49,650 bases of DNA, from contig WRFS01000015.1 of assembly GCA_009778695.1 (NCBI GenBank), forward strand, positions 1 through 49,650, read 5' to 3'. The notes beneath the pieces are model-generated. The model was not told the DNA's origin, searched no databases, and worked only from the letters and a program-made list of their open reading frames with translations. Positions 26,820 to 35,640 of the stretch are shown here, in pieces (positions within the stretch are counted from its first letter, which is position 1; every line of letters starts with the position of its first letter). Made by a program: the position numbers and the translations under genes. The DNA is from Oscillospiraceae bacterium. Lineage in GTDB: Bacteria > Bacillota > Clostridia > TANB77 > CAG-508.

Positions 26820-27589
26820 ACACCTTCTCCATATATACTTTTAATGTAAGTGGTGCAAATATTGCAACCACTGCAATAACAATTATCAACGATAAAAATA
26901 TTTCCTGCGTAAACACAACGCTTCCGCTTAATAAGTCTTTAATGGCACTTACAATATGAGTTGCTGGATTAATATTTGCCACTACTTGTAAGCCTTTTGG
27001 TAATGTATCTATTGGAACCATTGCATTTGATAAAAACATTAAAGGCATACTTATTAACATCGAAATTCCTTGTACTGCACCGTGATGACCTCATTGATAC
27101 ACCTATAAACGCAAATATCCAAGACATACACCAACCACAAAATACTAATAGCAGTAGTGCCAGTGCCATTCCAAGAAATCCACCAACAGGCCAAAAGCCC
27201 ATAATTGTTCCAACTACAAAAGTTACTAATATAGCAATAACAAACCTTATGCTATCACCCATTAATCTTCCAACAAGTGGAGCCATACGAGATATTGGTA
27301 AAGATTTAAATCTATTAAATACCCCTGTAGTAATATCGTCTCTTAAACTCGCTCCTGTTGCACCTGCGGTATTCATAACTCCGAACACTAAAATACCCGG
27401 AATAATAATTGGTAAATAGTTACTGGTACTACCAGAAATTGCTCCCCCAAAAATATACGTAAATATAAGCAAAAACATAATCGGGAAAAGCAACGAATCT
27501 GCAAATTGTTCTGGTGTTTTAAACATTTTAATAAGATTACGTTTTGCAATAATTATACTCTCTCTAATTGTTTTTATGAATTTTTTCAT
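26818..27589 (-). CDS. ABC-2 type transporter permease, DrrB-like, read through a CGG +1 shift
   Basis: Six-helix drug-export permease. N-terminal features are RNLIKMFKTPEQFADSLLFP and IIIPGILVFGVMNTAGATG. The first frame goes wrong after VSMRSSR; dropping the C of the CGG at 27082 gives MRSSGAVQGISMLISMPLMF, the family region around the ABC-2 signature, continuing to SNAMVPIDTLPKGLQ. The joined product is 256 residues, normal for DrrB. It overlaps the ATPase gene by 26 bases, indicating translational coupling. The stop lies at the edge of a family A repeat. Confidence 0.88.
27079..27082 (-). other. CGGT +1 shift site, DrrB-like permease
   Basis: Zero frame reads TCA CGG TGC. Resuming at GGT gives Ser-Ser-Gly-Ala-Val-Gln-Gly, conserved in ABC-2 permeases. 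Confidence 0.87.
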
Positions 27590-28373
27590 ATTCTTCCACC
27601 TCCAAATCGTGAACTATTGCTATCATTTCTTCCTGCTTTGTACCACTGGTACCATCACCTGTTATCTTCAAGAAAACATCGTCTAAGTTTTTAGCATTAT
27701 GTGTTTTCTTTAATTCTTCTGCAGTTCCTTCTGCAACTATATGGCCTTTATCAATAATTACAATTTTGTCTGCTAATTGGTCTGCTTCTTCTAAATATTG
27801 AGTCGTTAATAATACGGTTGAACCTTCTTTTACTAGGCTACGAATGGTATCCCACATTTGATTACGAGTTCTTGGGTCTAGCCCTGTTGTTGGTTCATCA
27901 AGAAATATTAATTTCGGATGTGCAATTAAACTAACTGCTAAATCCAGCCTTCTTCTCATACCTCCTGAAAACTTTGAAATTGGCTTATCTGCCGCATCTG
28001 TTAAATGAAACTCTTCTAAAAGTTCATTTGCTCGATTGCGGGCATCCTTCTTTTTTAAACCTAATAGCTGACCAAATATAACTAAATTTTGTCTAGCTGT
28101 AAGTGCCTCATCAACACTAGCATATTGCCCTGTTAGGCCAATTAATTCTCTTACCTTTTCTGCTTCTTTTACTACGTCATATCCAAAAACTTTTATTGTG
28201 CCTTCGTTAGGTTTTAATAATGTTGCTAACATATTTATCAAAGTTGTTTTGCCTGCTCCATTTGGACCTAAAATAGCAAAAACACCATTTTCTGGAATAT
28301 TTAAACTTAAATTATCAACAGCTTTTACTTTATCAAAACTTCTCGACACATTTTTAATTTCAATTACGTCCAT
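27564..28373 (-). CDS. ABC transporter ATPase, DrrA-like
   Basis: Drug-export ATPase. Walker A GPNGAGKTTLINML, Q loop region LTGQYASVDEALT, signature KFSGGMRRRLDLAVSL, Walker B LIFLDEPTTGLDPRTRN, and a DrrA-type C-terminal extension. The frame opens at 28418, but AAGGAGG sits before the ATG at 28373 (MDVIEIKNVSRSF), which is the better start, giving 269 residues. It overlaps the permease gene downstream. The GTTTAAAT repeats lie upstream of its promoter region. Intact, no in-frame CGG. Confidence 0.94.
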   Translation of the reverse strand: MDVIEIKNVSRSFDKVKAVDNLSLNIPENGVFAILGPNGAGKTTLINMLATLLKPNEGTIKVFGYDVVKEAEKVRELIGLTGQYASVDEALTARQNLVIFGQLLGLKKKDARNRANELLEEFHLTDAADKPISKFSGGMRRRLDLAVSLIAHPKLIFLDEPTTGLDPRTRNQMWDTIRSLVKEGSTVLLTTQYLEEADQLADKIVIIDKGHIVAEGTAEELKKTHNAKNLDDVFLKITGDGTSGTKQEEMIAIVHDLEVEEYEKIHKNN

Positions 28374-28482
28374 AAAAAATAACCTCCTTTTCAATGGAGG
28401 GGGATATTCCTTAACCACAATAAATTTGCCCCTTGCTAAAGGTGTGTCCCCCTACCTATATTAAGGTTATTTTACTATGCTT

Positions 28483-28501
28483 ATTTAAACTGAATTTAAA
28501 C
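28483..28501 (-). promoter_or_regulatory. Direct-repeat operator upstream of the DrrAB-like operon
   Basis: On the minus strand GTTTAAATTCAGTTTAAAT is followed by a TAAAAT -10-like element, the same arrangement as upstream of the MFS gene. Confidence 0.6.
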
Positions 28502-28513
28502 AAAATTAAAGTT

Positions 28514-29422
28514 TCAAACACAATATCCAATTATATTATCTATCATATTTTTATCTACTATTTTATTAATACCAAAGCACTTTTTACCTAAATCTTTGAT
28601 TGATGCCCCACAGTGGTATAATTCGTTTCCATCTATTATAATAAATCTATCATGAAATTTGTCTGTTTTGGCTACTTTTAATGTAGGATATTCTTTGTTA
28701 AATTTTTGTACATCTAGTTTTGATATATTACTCATATTAGATGTTAGAATTACTACTTCTACACCTTTATTTTTCTTTGTTAACATCTTAAGAACGCTAT
28801 CATCTATATAACTGTCTATAATTACTATTTTATTATTTGCTTTTTTAATAATGTCTATAATTAAGCTATATGCATCATAAATTTGTCCTTCAAAAAATAT
28901 TTTTTGCTTGAAGTTTTCGTCCTCTTTTTGTAGTTCGTTAAATAATTTATCGAAATTTTTATCATGTTCTAAAAGTTTATATTCAACATTAGTTAATCTC
29001 TCTAATATTGGTGCGTTAGACATTATAAATCTTCTCATATCTACAAAGGCATCCATTATGTTAATACTAACCTGTATAGCAATTTCACTATTTAATAATG
29101 GTGATAACATTGAAATCCCTTGTTCTGTAAAAACATATGGTAAATGTGATGTTCTACGATATTTATATGTTGATGTCGTCACAATTTGTGATGACATAGT
29201 TGTCTTTCTTAATAATATTTCTTCATATTCATTTTGGGTTAATCTAAAACAAAATCTTTCTGGAAATCTTTTTATATTTCTTTTTACAGTTTGATTCATA
29301 ATTCTTGTTTCATACTTATACAACATAGCTACGTCACTATCCAACATGACTTGCTTACCTCTTATTGTATATATCAGATTTTTAATACTTTCAATTCCTA
29401 CACTTTCTAATTCATTGTCCAT
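28514..29422 (-). CDS. ORF6N-domain protein with PLD-like C-terminal domain, copy 1
   Basis: 302 residues. The N-terminal ORF6N domain (about 10-135) has IYTIRGKQVMLDSDVAMLYK and PYVFTEQGISMLSPLLNS, found in phage and mobile-element proteins presumed to bind DNA. The C-terminal part (about 180-300) resembles a phospholipase D-like nuclease unit with one HKD-type motif, FHDRFIIIDGNELYHCGASI. GGAGG precedes the ATG. It is one of a local family: an intact paralogue at 32509, a fragment at 33521 and a remnant at 26427. Function unknown; mobile-element or defence-related roles are possible. Confidence 0.8.
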   Translation of the reverse strand: MDNELESVGIESIKNLIYTIRGKQVMLDSDVAMLYKYETRIMNQTVKRNIKRFPERFCFRLTQNEYEEILLRKTTMSSQIVTTSTYKYRRTSHLPYVFTEQGISMLSPLLNSEIAIQVSINIMDAFVDMRRFIMSNAPILERLTNVEYKLLEHDKNFDKLFNELQKEDENFKQKIFFEGQIYDAYSLIIDIIKKANNKIVIIDSYIDDSVLKMLTKKNKGVEVVILTSNMSNISKLDVQKFNKEYPTLKVAKTDKFHDRFIIIDGNELYHCGASIKDLGKKCFGINKIVDKNMIDNIIGYCV

Positions 29423-29570
29423 GTTTTACCTCCAAATAAAAAAAATAATGAAAGAATAACAAGAGTTATTCCCCCACTATTTTAAATTTCTTTAATTTCT
29501 TTAATTATTTTAGCAAATTTTTTCTGCTTTGTAAAGAGTTTTTGAAAGTTTTCTTTTCTTTATTAAACAA

Positions 29571-30743
29571 TTAAAATCCGTATTTATTTGAATTCGCATT
29601 AAAGTGTTGTCCAACATTAAACCTATCCATTGTATTGTCAGTGTAGGTTACAGTAATAACTTTATTATTATCATCATAATATACATCTTTAACGGTTTTA
29701 CTATTTAATAAATCAATTTTATAATCAGTAATGCCATTATAGTGGTCTACTTTATATATCTTATTATCTTGTGTAATTATATATTCACAATTACTGTCAA
29801 GACTAGTTTGTCCATAATCAAGAGTACCATCATCTATAGCAAATGAATACTTTATACTAATTTTATTATTATTACTATCTAATACATAATTTATTTGTAT
29901 ATTACTATCATCTCTTAAATAATTATCTCTTGTTATTTGCAAAGGGACATCATTAAAGAAAATTATAGCTTTTATAGATGAACAATCTTCGTATGGCAAA
30001 CCTAATGTATAACATATATGTAACACATTGGGACTTATAGTATAGTTTCCTGTATTTATGCTAAGTAATTTTCCATCAGATGTTAAGGCATAAGTACCAA
30101 TAAATGTGCCTCCAAAATCTCCAGCTATGAGAGCATTTGTTGTATTATTATATATTTCTAATATATTAGATGAGACTTCTTCAATATCAGGACCATTATT
30201 TAATGTCATTTTACCATCATCTGTAATAAATGGGTTATAAATATTACTTATTATATACAAATTATTATTTTCTGTTAATGTTATTAATATATCACATCCT
30301 GGTGATTGAAATCCTATGTTTTGTGCACAAATGTATTTCGCTTTTTCTGTTAAAGAATTAACTGTGATTTCTTCTGTTGGTTCAGTACCAGAATTAGTAT
30401 ATGCTATATGTATTATACCAGAACCATCTATATATGCAGAATAGCTATTTAAATTTCCAGCATTAATACTTGTTGTTCTTACCCATGCAAAATTAGGATA
30501 ATTTGCATATGGGTCTGTTGTATTTGGTTGTACAGCAGTATTTGCATTATTAATGTTATTTATAGATGGATTACTTCCTATATCTGCTACATTTGCAACA
30601 CTATCTTGATTAGCTGTATCTTTTTTGACTAAAGTAAAATTTTTTGTAAGTAGTATATATGCCACAAGTCCTACGACTGCAATTACTAATATTACTATTA
30701 TTGCAATTAAAATTTTTGCAGTTAAAGCTTTCTTTTCTTCCAT
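29571..30743 (-). CDS. Membrane-anchored extracytoplasmic protein of unknown function
   Basis: An N-terminal membrane helix (about residues 7-30, KILIAIIVILVIAVVGLVAYI) is followed by an Asn-rich linker and a long beta-rich region with repeated strands such as ALTSDGKLLSINTGNY and CEYIITQDNKIYKVDHYNG. This could be a beta-propeller-like fold. The frame opens at 30794, but GGAG before ATG 30743 (MEEKKALTAK) sets the start, giving 390 residues. I do not recognise a family. It lies between an ORF6N gene and the IS110 element. Confidence 0.6.
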   Translation of the reverse strand: MEEKKALTAKILIAIIVILVIAVVGLVAYILLTKNFTLVKKDTANQDSVANVADIGSNPSINNINNANTAVQPNTTDPYANYPNFAWVRTTSINAGNLNSYSAYIDGSGIIHIAYTNSGTEPTEEITVNSLTEKAKYICAQNIGFQSPGCDILITLTENNNLYIISNIYNPFITDDGKMTLNNGPDIEEVSSNILEIYNNTTNALIAGDFGGTFIGTYALTSDGKLLSINTGNYTISPNVLHICYTLGLPYEDCSSIKAIIFFNDVPLQITRDNYLRDDSNIQINYVLDSNNNKISIKYSFAIDDGTLDYGQTSLDSNCEYIITQDNKIYKVDHYNGITDYKIDLLNSKTVKDVYYDDNNKVITVTYTDNTMDRFNVGQHFNANSNKYGF

Positions 30744-30914
30744 GGTTTTTTCTCCTATCTCTATAAATGAACGATTATCTCCCGATATCTTCATTTATCT
30801 TATATTTTTATTTTTTTAATAAAAACCTTAAATATTTTAACTAGAAACTTTCTTTACCATTAACCCTATCATTTCTCTCTGGATCTAATATACATTAGTC
30901 CTTACCTTCCTTCG

Positions 30915-31017
30915 TTCAATGTATAAAGATAAAGTGGAGTGGCATTTCTGCTTTATTACTGGCTCATTAAAGGCCTTATGGAGAAATTCCTCCTCATCTC
31001 CACTTTTATCTAGCTAA
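30915..31017 (-). ncRNA. Structured noncoding segment flanking the IS110 transposase
   Basis: AGATAAAGTGGAG and CTCCACTTTTATCT form a long near-perfect stem around about 70 bases containing smaller pairings (GGAGAAATTCCTCC). It lies within 15 bases of the transposase stop. IS110-family elements encode a bridge RNA in one noncoding end; this is a candidate, but it could also be a terminator hairpin. Boundaries are approximate. Confidence 0.4.
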
Positions 31018-31028
31018 ATGAAATATAT

Positions 31029-32312
31029 CTACGCTACTTTTAGTTGCTCTAATCTTTCTAAATTAAATACTCTAGTAGCTTCATATTTTGTATTATTTAT
31101 TACTATTGTGTATATTATTTGTAACACTTTTCCTATTACTGCGATTAGTGCTTGTTTTGATTTTAATGGATTATTTTTTCTTTCTTTTAAATATTTGTAT
31201 AATTGTTTCATTTCTTCATTTTGATTTACCATTGTAAATGCAATTCTGTAAAGAATACTTCTTAATGTACTTCTGCCTCTTCTTGATATGCTTGTTTTTC
31301 CTTGATGTATTCCAGAACTGTTTTCTACTAAGTTTAACCCTGCATATCTTCTAATTTGTTCATAACTTTTAAATCTTGTTAAGTCTCCTAATTCTCCTAT
31401 TAACTGTGCTGCACTTACAATACCTATTCCTTTAATGCTTATCATATTTTCGCAGTATCCTGTCTCTTGCAGTAATTCTTCCAATTGTTCTTCTATCCTT
31501 CTTATTTGTTTTTCAAGCAATTCCTGTTCTTCCACATATATATCTAATTGCACTTTTGCTGTTTTAATTCCTTCTGTTGTGCCTATGCTGTCAACTGCTA
31601 CATCGTATATATCTATTACTTGTTGTCTACTATATCCTCTTTTTACTGTTTGTTTTATATGCATCAACAAACCCTCTTTTCCTTTGAGTTTTATGTCTTC
31701 AGGAAATGGACATTCTTTTAGTATTTCCATCGATGTTCTGCTATCTATTTTTTTGAATACTTTTATGTACTCTGGAAAGTACTCATCTATTGTTGCTATT
31801 ATCCTACATTTTACACTGATACTCTTTCTTACTATTTCTTGTCTTGTATTGCTCATATTTCTCAACTCTGCCCATATTCCTTCTGGTAAATATGGTTCGA
31901 AATATCTTGCATCTTTTACTATCCTAGCTATTGTTATACAATCTTTTCTATCGCTTTTTGTTTGACAATTATCATCTAGCTCCTTGCTATCCTTCACATG
32001 TTTAGGATTTACTGTTACTACCTTAATCCATTCTATTTCTTTTAAATATCTTGCCAAACATTTCCAATAGTGTCCCGTTGGCTCCATTCCTATGATTACA
32101 TTGTTAAACCTCATTGGAATCAAACTTGTTTTTACATTTTCTACTAGACTTTTAAATCCTTTTTTGTTATTATTAAAAGAGAATGGTTTGGTTATTACCT
32201 TACCTAATGGACTTATTATTACAGCCCAATGTGTGTTTTTTGCTATGTCAATTCCTACAATTGCATCTGTTGTTTCAATAGCGTGAAACTTCGCATCCTG
32301 TGATTTGTTCAT
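31029..32312 (-). mobile_element. IS110-family transposase
   Basis: 427 residues. The N-terminal DEDD RuvC-like domain starts with IVGIDIAKNTHWAVI and continues with VIIGMEPTGHYWKCLARYL and KSDRKDCITIARI. The C-terminal Tnp-20 domain has MISIKGIGIVSAAQLIGEL, RRYAGLNLVENSSG and SRRGRSTLRSILYRIAF with the catalytic Ser. IS110-type elements recombine using a bridge RNA from a noncoding end. GGAGG lies before the ATG at 32312. Noncoding flanks are 30820-31028 (structured) and 32313-32508. I could not define terminal repeats or a target duplication, which is usual for the family. The ORF is intact, so the element may be active. Confidence 0.93.
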
Positions 32313-32508
32313 ATTCTTTTACCTCCAATATTAATTTCTAGACTTTGGTTTTGTCTAAAGAAATTATATATTGAGAGGTATTTTTTTGTCAAAGTTCATT
32401 TTTCATTTATTACAGGAAGCTTTTTTCTTTTGTATTTTTCTAATTTTATATCATGTAAAAGTTTACTGTCAATATACATTGTCAAAATGTAATACAATTG
32501 TCATATTT

Positions 32509-33402
32509 TCAAATACAATACCCAATTATATTATCAATCATACTTTTATCTACAATTTTATTTATACCAAAACATTTTTTACCTAAATCCTTGATTGATG
32601 CTCCACAGTGATATAATTCTTTATTGTCTATAATTATAAATCTATCATGAAATTTGTCTGTTTTGGCTACTTTTAGTACTGGATATTCTTTATTAAATTT
32701 TTGTATATCTAGCTTTGATATATTACTTTTGTCGGATGTTAAAATTACCACTTCTACATCTTTGTTTTTCTTTGTTAACATTTTAAGAATACTATCGTCT
32801 GTGTAATTATCTATAATTACTATTTTATTATTTGCTTTTTTAATAATGTCTATAATTAAGCTATATGCATCATAAATTTGTCCTTCAAAAAATATTTTTT
32901 GCTTGAAGTTTTCGTCCTTTTGTAAAGCATTAAAAATTATATCAAATTTATTATCATATTCTAACATTTTATATTCTACATTAGTGAGTCTTTCAAATAC
33001 TTGTGAATTGGCCGATATAAATCTTCTCATTTCAACAAATGCATTCATGATATTTATGCTAACTTGTACAGCAATTTCATTTTTTAACAAGCCACTTAAC
33101 ATGGCTATCCCTTGTTCTGTATATGCATATGGTAGTTTTCTTCTACCACCATATATATCAGTAGTTTTCAGACTTGAAGTCACAAATTGTGACTTCAAGT
33201 CTGAAACTTCCTTATTTGTTAACTGAAAACAGAAATTTTTTGGAAATCTTCTAATATTTCTTTTTCTAGTTTGATTAATTTCTTTTGTTTCGTAATTATA
33301 TAACACAGCCACGTCCATATCTAACATGACTTGTTTTCCTCTTATTGTGTATATTAGATTCTTAATATTTTCAAGTTCTACATTAATTAATTTACTATCC
33401 AT
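32509..33402 (-). CDS. ORF6N-domain protein with PLD-like C-terminal domain, copy 2
   Basis: 297 residues, paralogue of the gene at 28514. The N-terminal ORF6N domain has IYTIRGKQVMLDMDVAVLYN and PYAYTEQGIAMLSGLLKN; the C-terminal PLD-like region has FHDRFIIIDNKELYHCGASI. The last 120 residues are almost identical to copy 1, while the central N-terminal part (DLKSQFVTSSLKTTDIYGG) differs, a pattern expected from recombination or gene conversion between copies. GGAGG precedes the ATG. Adjacent to the IS110 element. Confidence 0.8.
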   Translation of the reverse strand: MDSKLINVELENIKNLIYTIRGKQVMLDMDVAVLYNYETKEINQTRKRNIRRFPKNFCFQLTNKEVSDLKSQFVTSSLKTTDIYGGRRKLPYAYTEQGIAMLSGLLKNEIAVQVSINIMNAFVEMRRFISANSQVFERLTNVEYKMLEYDNKFDIIFNALQKDENFKQKIFFEGQIYDAYSLIIDIIKKANNKIVIIDNYTDDSILKMLTKKNKDVEVVILTSDKSNISKLDIQKFNKEYPVLKVAKTDKFHDRFIIIDNKELYHCGASIKDLGKKCFGINKIVDKSMIDNIIGYCI

Positions 33403-33520
33403 ACTTTCGCCTCCAATAAAAAAATAAAGTGGTACTACTAAAGTTTCCCCCTTTATTTAAGTCTATTTTAACAAATTTTCTTTACCTTGTAAAGAGTTTT
33501 TGAAAGTTTTCTTTTTTTTA

Positions 33521-33786
33521 GACATCATAAATCTTCTCATATCTACAAAGGCATCCATTATGTTAATACTAACCTGTATAGCAATTTCACTATTCAATAA
33601 TGGTGATAACATTGAAATCCCTTGTTCTGTAAAAACATATGGTAAATGTGATGTTCTACGATATTTATATGTTGATGTTGTCACAATTTGTGATGACATA
33701 GTTGTCTTTCTTAATAATATTTCTTCATATTCATTTTGGGTTAATCTAAAACAAAATCTTTCTGGAAATCTTTTTATATTTCTTTA
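33521..33786 (-). pseudogene. Internal fragment of ORF6N copy 1
   Basis: This stretch is nearly base-identical to about 29021-29285 (the ORF6N part of copy 1), with few substitutions. It lacks both the start region and the PLD-like half, and it enters unrelated sequence at both ends. The neighbouring motif GTAAAGAGTTTTTGAAAG at 33488 also occurs beside copy 1 (29534), so flanks were duplicated too. A recent local duplication. Confidence 0.88.
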
Positions 33787-33845
33787 ATTTCTTTACTTAT
33801 TTTAGCAAATTTTTTCAGATTGGTAAAGATTTTTTCTTGTTTTTG

Positions 33846-34913
33846 CTAGAAATTCAAAACCACACTAAACGTTGTCCCTTTTCCAACTTCGCTTTCTACT
33901 GTTATCTTACCGCCGTGCAATTCTATTATTTTCTTCACAAGGGATAATCCAAGTCCATTCCCTCCGGAAGATCTTGTTCTTGATTTATCTGCTTTATAGA
34001 ATCTTTCAAAAATATGCATTTTATCTTTTTCTGATATTCCAATTCCATTATCTGAAATTTCACAAATTATTTCCTTATTTTCTTTTTTTAATGAAATTTC
34101 AATAATTCCTTTATTATCTGTAAATTTTATACTATTTCCTATTATGTTTATCCATACTTCATATAATAAGTCTTTATCTGCATTTATCGTAAGTACTTCT
34201 AAATCTAATTTTATTTCTTGCTCTTTTGCTTTCCATTGAGGTTCTAACATTAATACAACATTCTTTATTTGTTCGTCTAACCTAAATTCTGTTGAATTAA
34301 GAACATTCTCATCATCTTCTAAGCTTGCTAATTTCAAAAAATTTTCACTTAATTTAGATAATCTTGTACTTTCCGCTTCTATAATGTCTATGTAATGATT
34401 TCGTTCTTCCTCAGACAAATTAGGATTTTTCAAAAGAACTGTAAATCCCTTGATTGATGTGAGTGGGGAGTTTATTTCATGCGACACATTTGATATAAAG
34501 TCTTGTCTTAACGTTTCCATTGAACCAAGCTCTTTTGCCACTTTATTAATACTCTCTGCAAATTCATTAAAATTTCTATTATGGTCATTGGTTTCTTCTG
34601 GAATAAATACATCAAAATCCCCTTGAGATATTTTATCCATTGCTTGTAGCATATTATCTAATACATTATTTTGCTTTTTTATTTCTTTCATTCCATGTCT
34701 TCTAATTATAGGGAAAAGTATTATATATACTATAGCAAAACCGATAACTACTGTAAGTATAGTATTTAGAAGATTTGTATTTTGATTTGATATTTTAAAT
34801 ATATTATTTATAATTACATAGCCCACAAAAGAAGATACCGCTAGAAAAACTGACATAATTAAAAGTGCACCTATTATTTGAAATGTTCTTTCTAATTTGC
34901 CATTTTTTTTCAT
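33846..34913 (-). CDS. Sensor histidine kinase of a two-component system
   Basis: 355 residues. Two membrane helices (about 10-33 and 45-66) with a very short external loop mark an intramembrane-sensing type, as in kinases responding to envelope stress or cationic peptides. A HAMP-like segment follows. The HisKA motif is FISNVSHEINSPLTSIKGF, N box WINIIGNSIKF, G1 CEISDNGIGI and G2 SSGGNGLGLSLVKKI. It lies one base after its regulator gene, downstream of two ABC exporter genes, suggesting control of export. Confidence 0.95.
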   Translation of the reverse strand: MKKNGKLERTFQIIGALLIMSVFLAVSSFVGYVIINNIFKISNQNTNLLNTILTVVIGFAIVYIILFPIIRRHGMKEIKKQNNVLDNMLQAMDKISQGDFDVFIPEETNDHNRNFNEFAESINKVAKELGSMETLRQDFISNVSHEINSPLTSIKGFTVLLKNPNLSEEERNHYIDIIEAESTRLSKLSENFLKLASLEDDENVLNSTEFRLDEQIKNVVLMLEPQWKAKEQEIKLDLEVLTINADKDLLYEVWINIIGNSIKFTDNKGIIEISLKKENKEIICEISDNGIGISEKDKMHIFERFYKADKSRTRSSGGNGLGLSLVKKIIELHGGKITVESEVGKGTTFSVVLNF

Positions 34914-34914
34914 A

Positions 34915-35580
34915 TTATATTTCCTCCAATCTATACCCCAATCCCCTTATAGTTGTAATAATTAAGTTATCCTGAAACTTTTCACGAAGTCTATTAATAT
35001 GTACATCTAGTGTTCTTTCGTTACCTTCGAAATCGTAACCCCATATATCTTCAATTAGTTTTTCTCTTGATATTGTTTTACCTTTTGAATTAGCCAATTT
35101 ATATAGAAGTTCGAATTCTTTTAAAGGAATATCTATGTCTTTGCCATCAACATTTATTTGATGTGTATTTTTATCAATTACAACATTACCTATTTGTATA
35201 ATTTGTCCTTTTTCTATGTTATATCTACGAAGTAATGATTTTACTCTTATTACTAGCTCTTCGTTTTCAAATGGCTTTGTTAAGTAGTCGTCTGTACCTT
35301 TGTTGAATCCTTGTACTTTATCTACTATATTCTTTTTAGCTGTAAGCATTAATATGGGCATGTCTTTGTAATACTCTCGAATATTTTCGCATAGTTCAAA
35401 GCCATCCATATTGGGCATCATTATATCTATAACGCATAAATCTACCTTTGTTTCGTCTAATTTTTCCAGTGCATCTTCACCATCTACCGCTTCTACAATA
35501 TCAAATTTTTCTGTTTTTAATATCGCATGAATTAGTTCTCGAATATGTATATCATCATCTACAATTAGTATCTTCGCCAT
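34915..35580 (-). CDS. OmpR-family response regulator
   Basis: 221 residues. Receiver with VDDDIHIRELIHA, the phospho-acceptor in DLCVIDIMMPNMDGFE and Lys in DDYLTKPFENEEL; winged-helix output domain ending TTIRGLGYRLEEI, with the recognition region NERTLDVHINRLREKF. The frame opens at 35598, but MAKILIVDD at 35580 with GGAG upstream is the natural start. Upstream lies a copy of the GTTTAAAT direct repeats seen before two efflux operons, so it likely regulates itself and them (inference). Confidence 0.95.
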   Translation of the reverse strand: MAKILIVDDDIHIRELIHAILKTEKFDIVEAVDGEDALEKLDETKVDLCVIDIMMPNMDGFELCENIREYYKDMPILMLTAKKNIVDKVQGFNKGTDDYLTKPFENEELVIRVKSLLRRYNIEKGQIIQIGNVVIDKNTHQINVDGKDIDIPLKEFELLYKLANSKGKTISREKLIEDIWGYDFEGNERTLDVHINRLREKFQDNLIITTIRGLGYRLEEI

Positions 35581-35616
35581 AGTCAAAGCTCCTTCCATAA
35601 GTATATTATATTATAA

Positions 35617-35635
35617 ATGTAAACAGAATTTAAAC
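35617..35635 (-). promoter_or_regulatory. Direct-repeat operator upstream of the response regulator
   Basis: On the minus strand GTTTAAATTCTGTTTACAT precedes TATAAT by 3 bases. It is a third copy of the GTTTAAAT-N3-GTTTAMAT motif, with two changes. Confidence 0.6.
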
Positions 35636-35640
35636 GAGTT

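Noticed and set aside
1826..27589. Nine genes interpreted as pseudogenes by random frameshift
   Set aside because: All twelve breaks are the same insertion in the same codon phase before a conserved glycine, with no other damage. Random decay would give varied indels, stops and substitutions.
1826..27589. Systematic base-calling error at GG sequences
   Set aside because: An error process would not respect reading frame. Here the extra C always precedes a GGN codon in phase, in genes on both strands. It remains the main alternative and needs independent reads.
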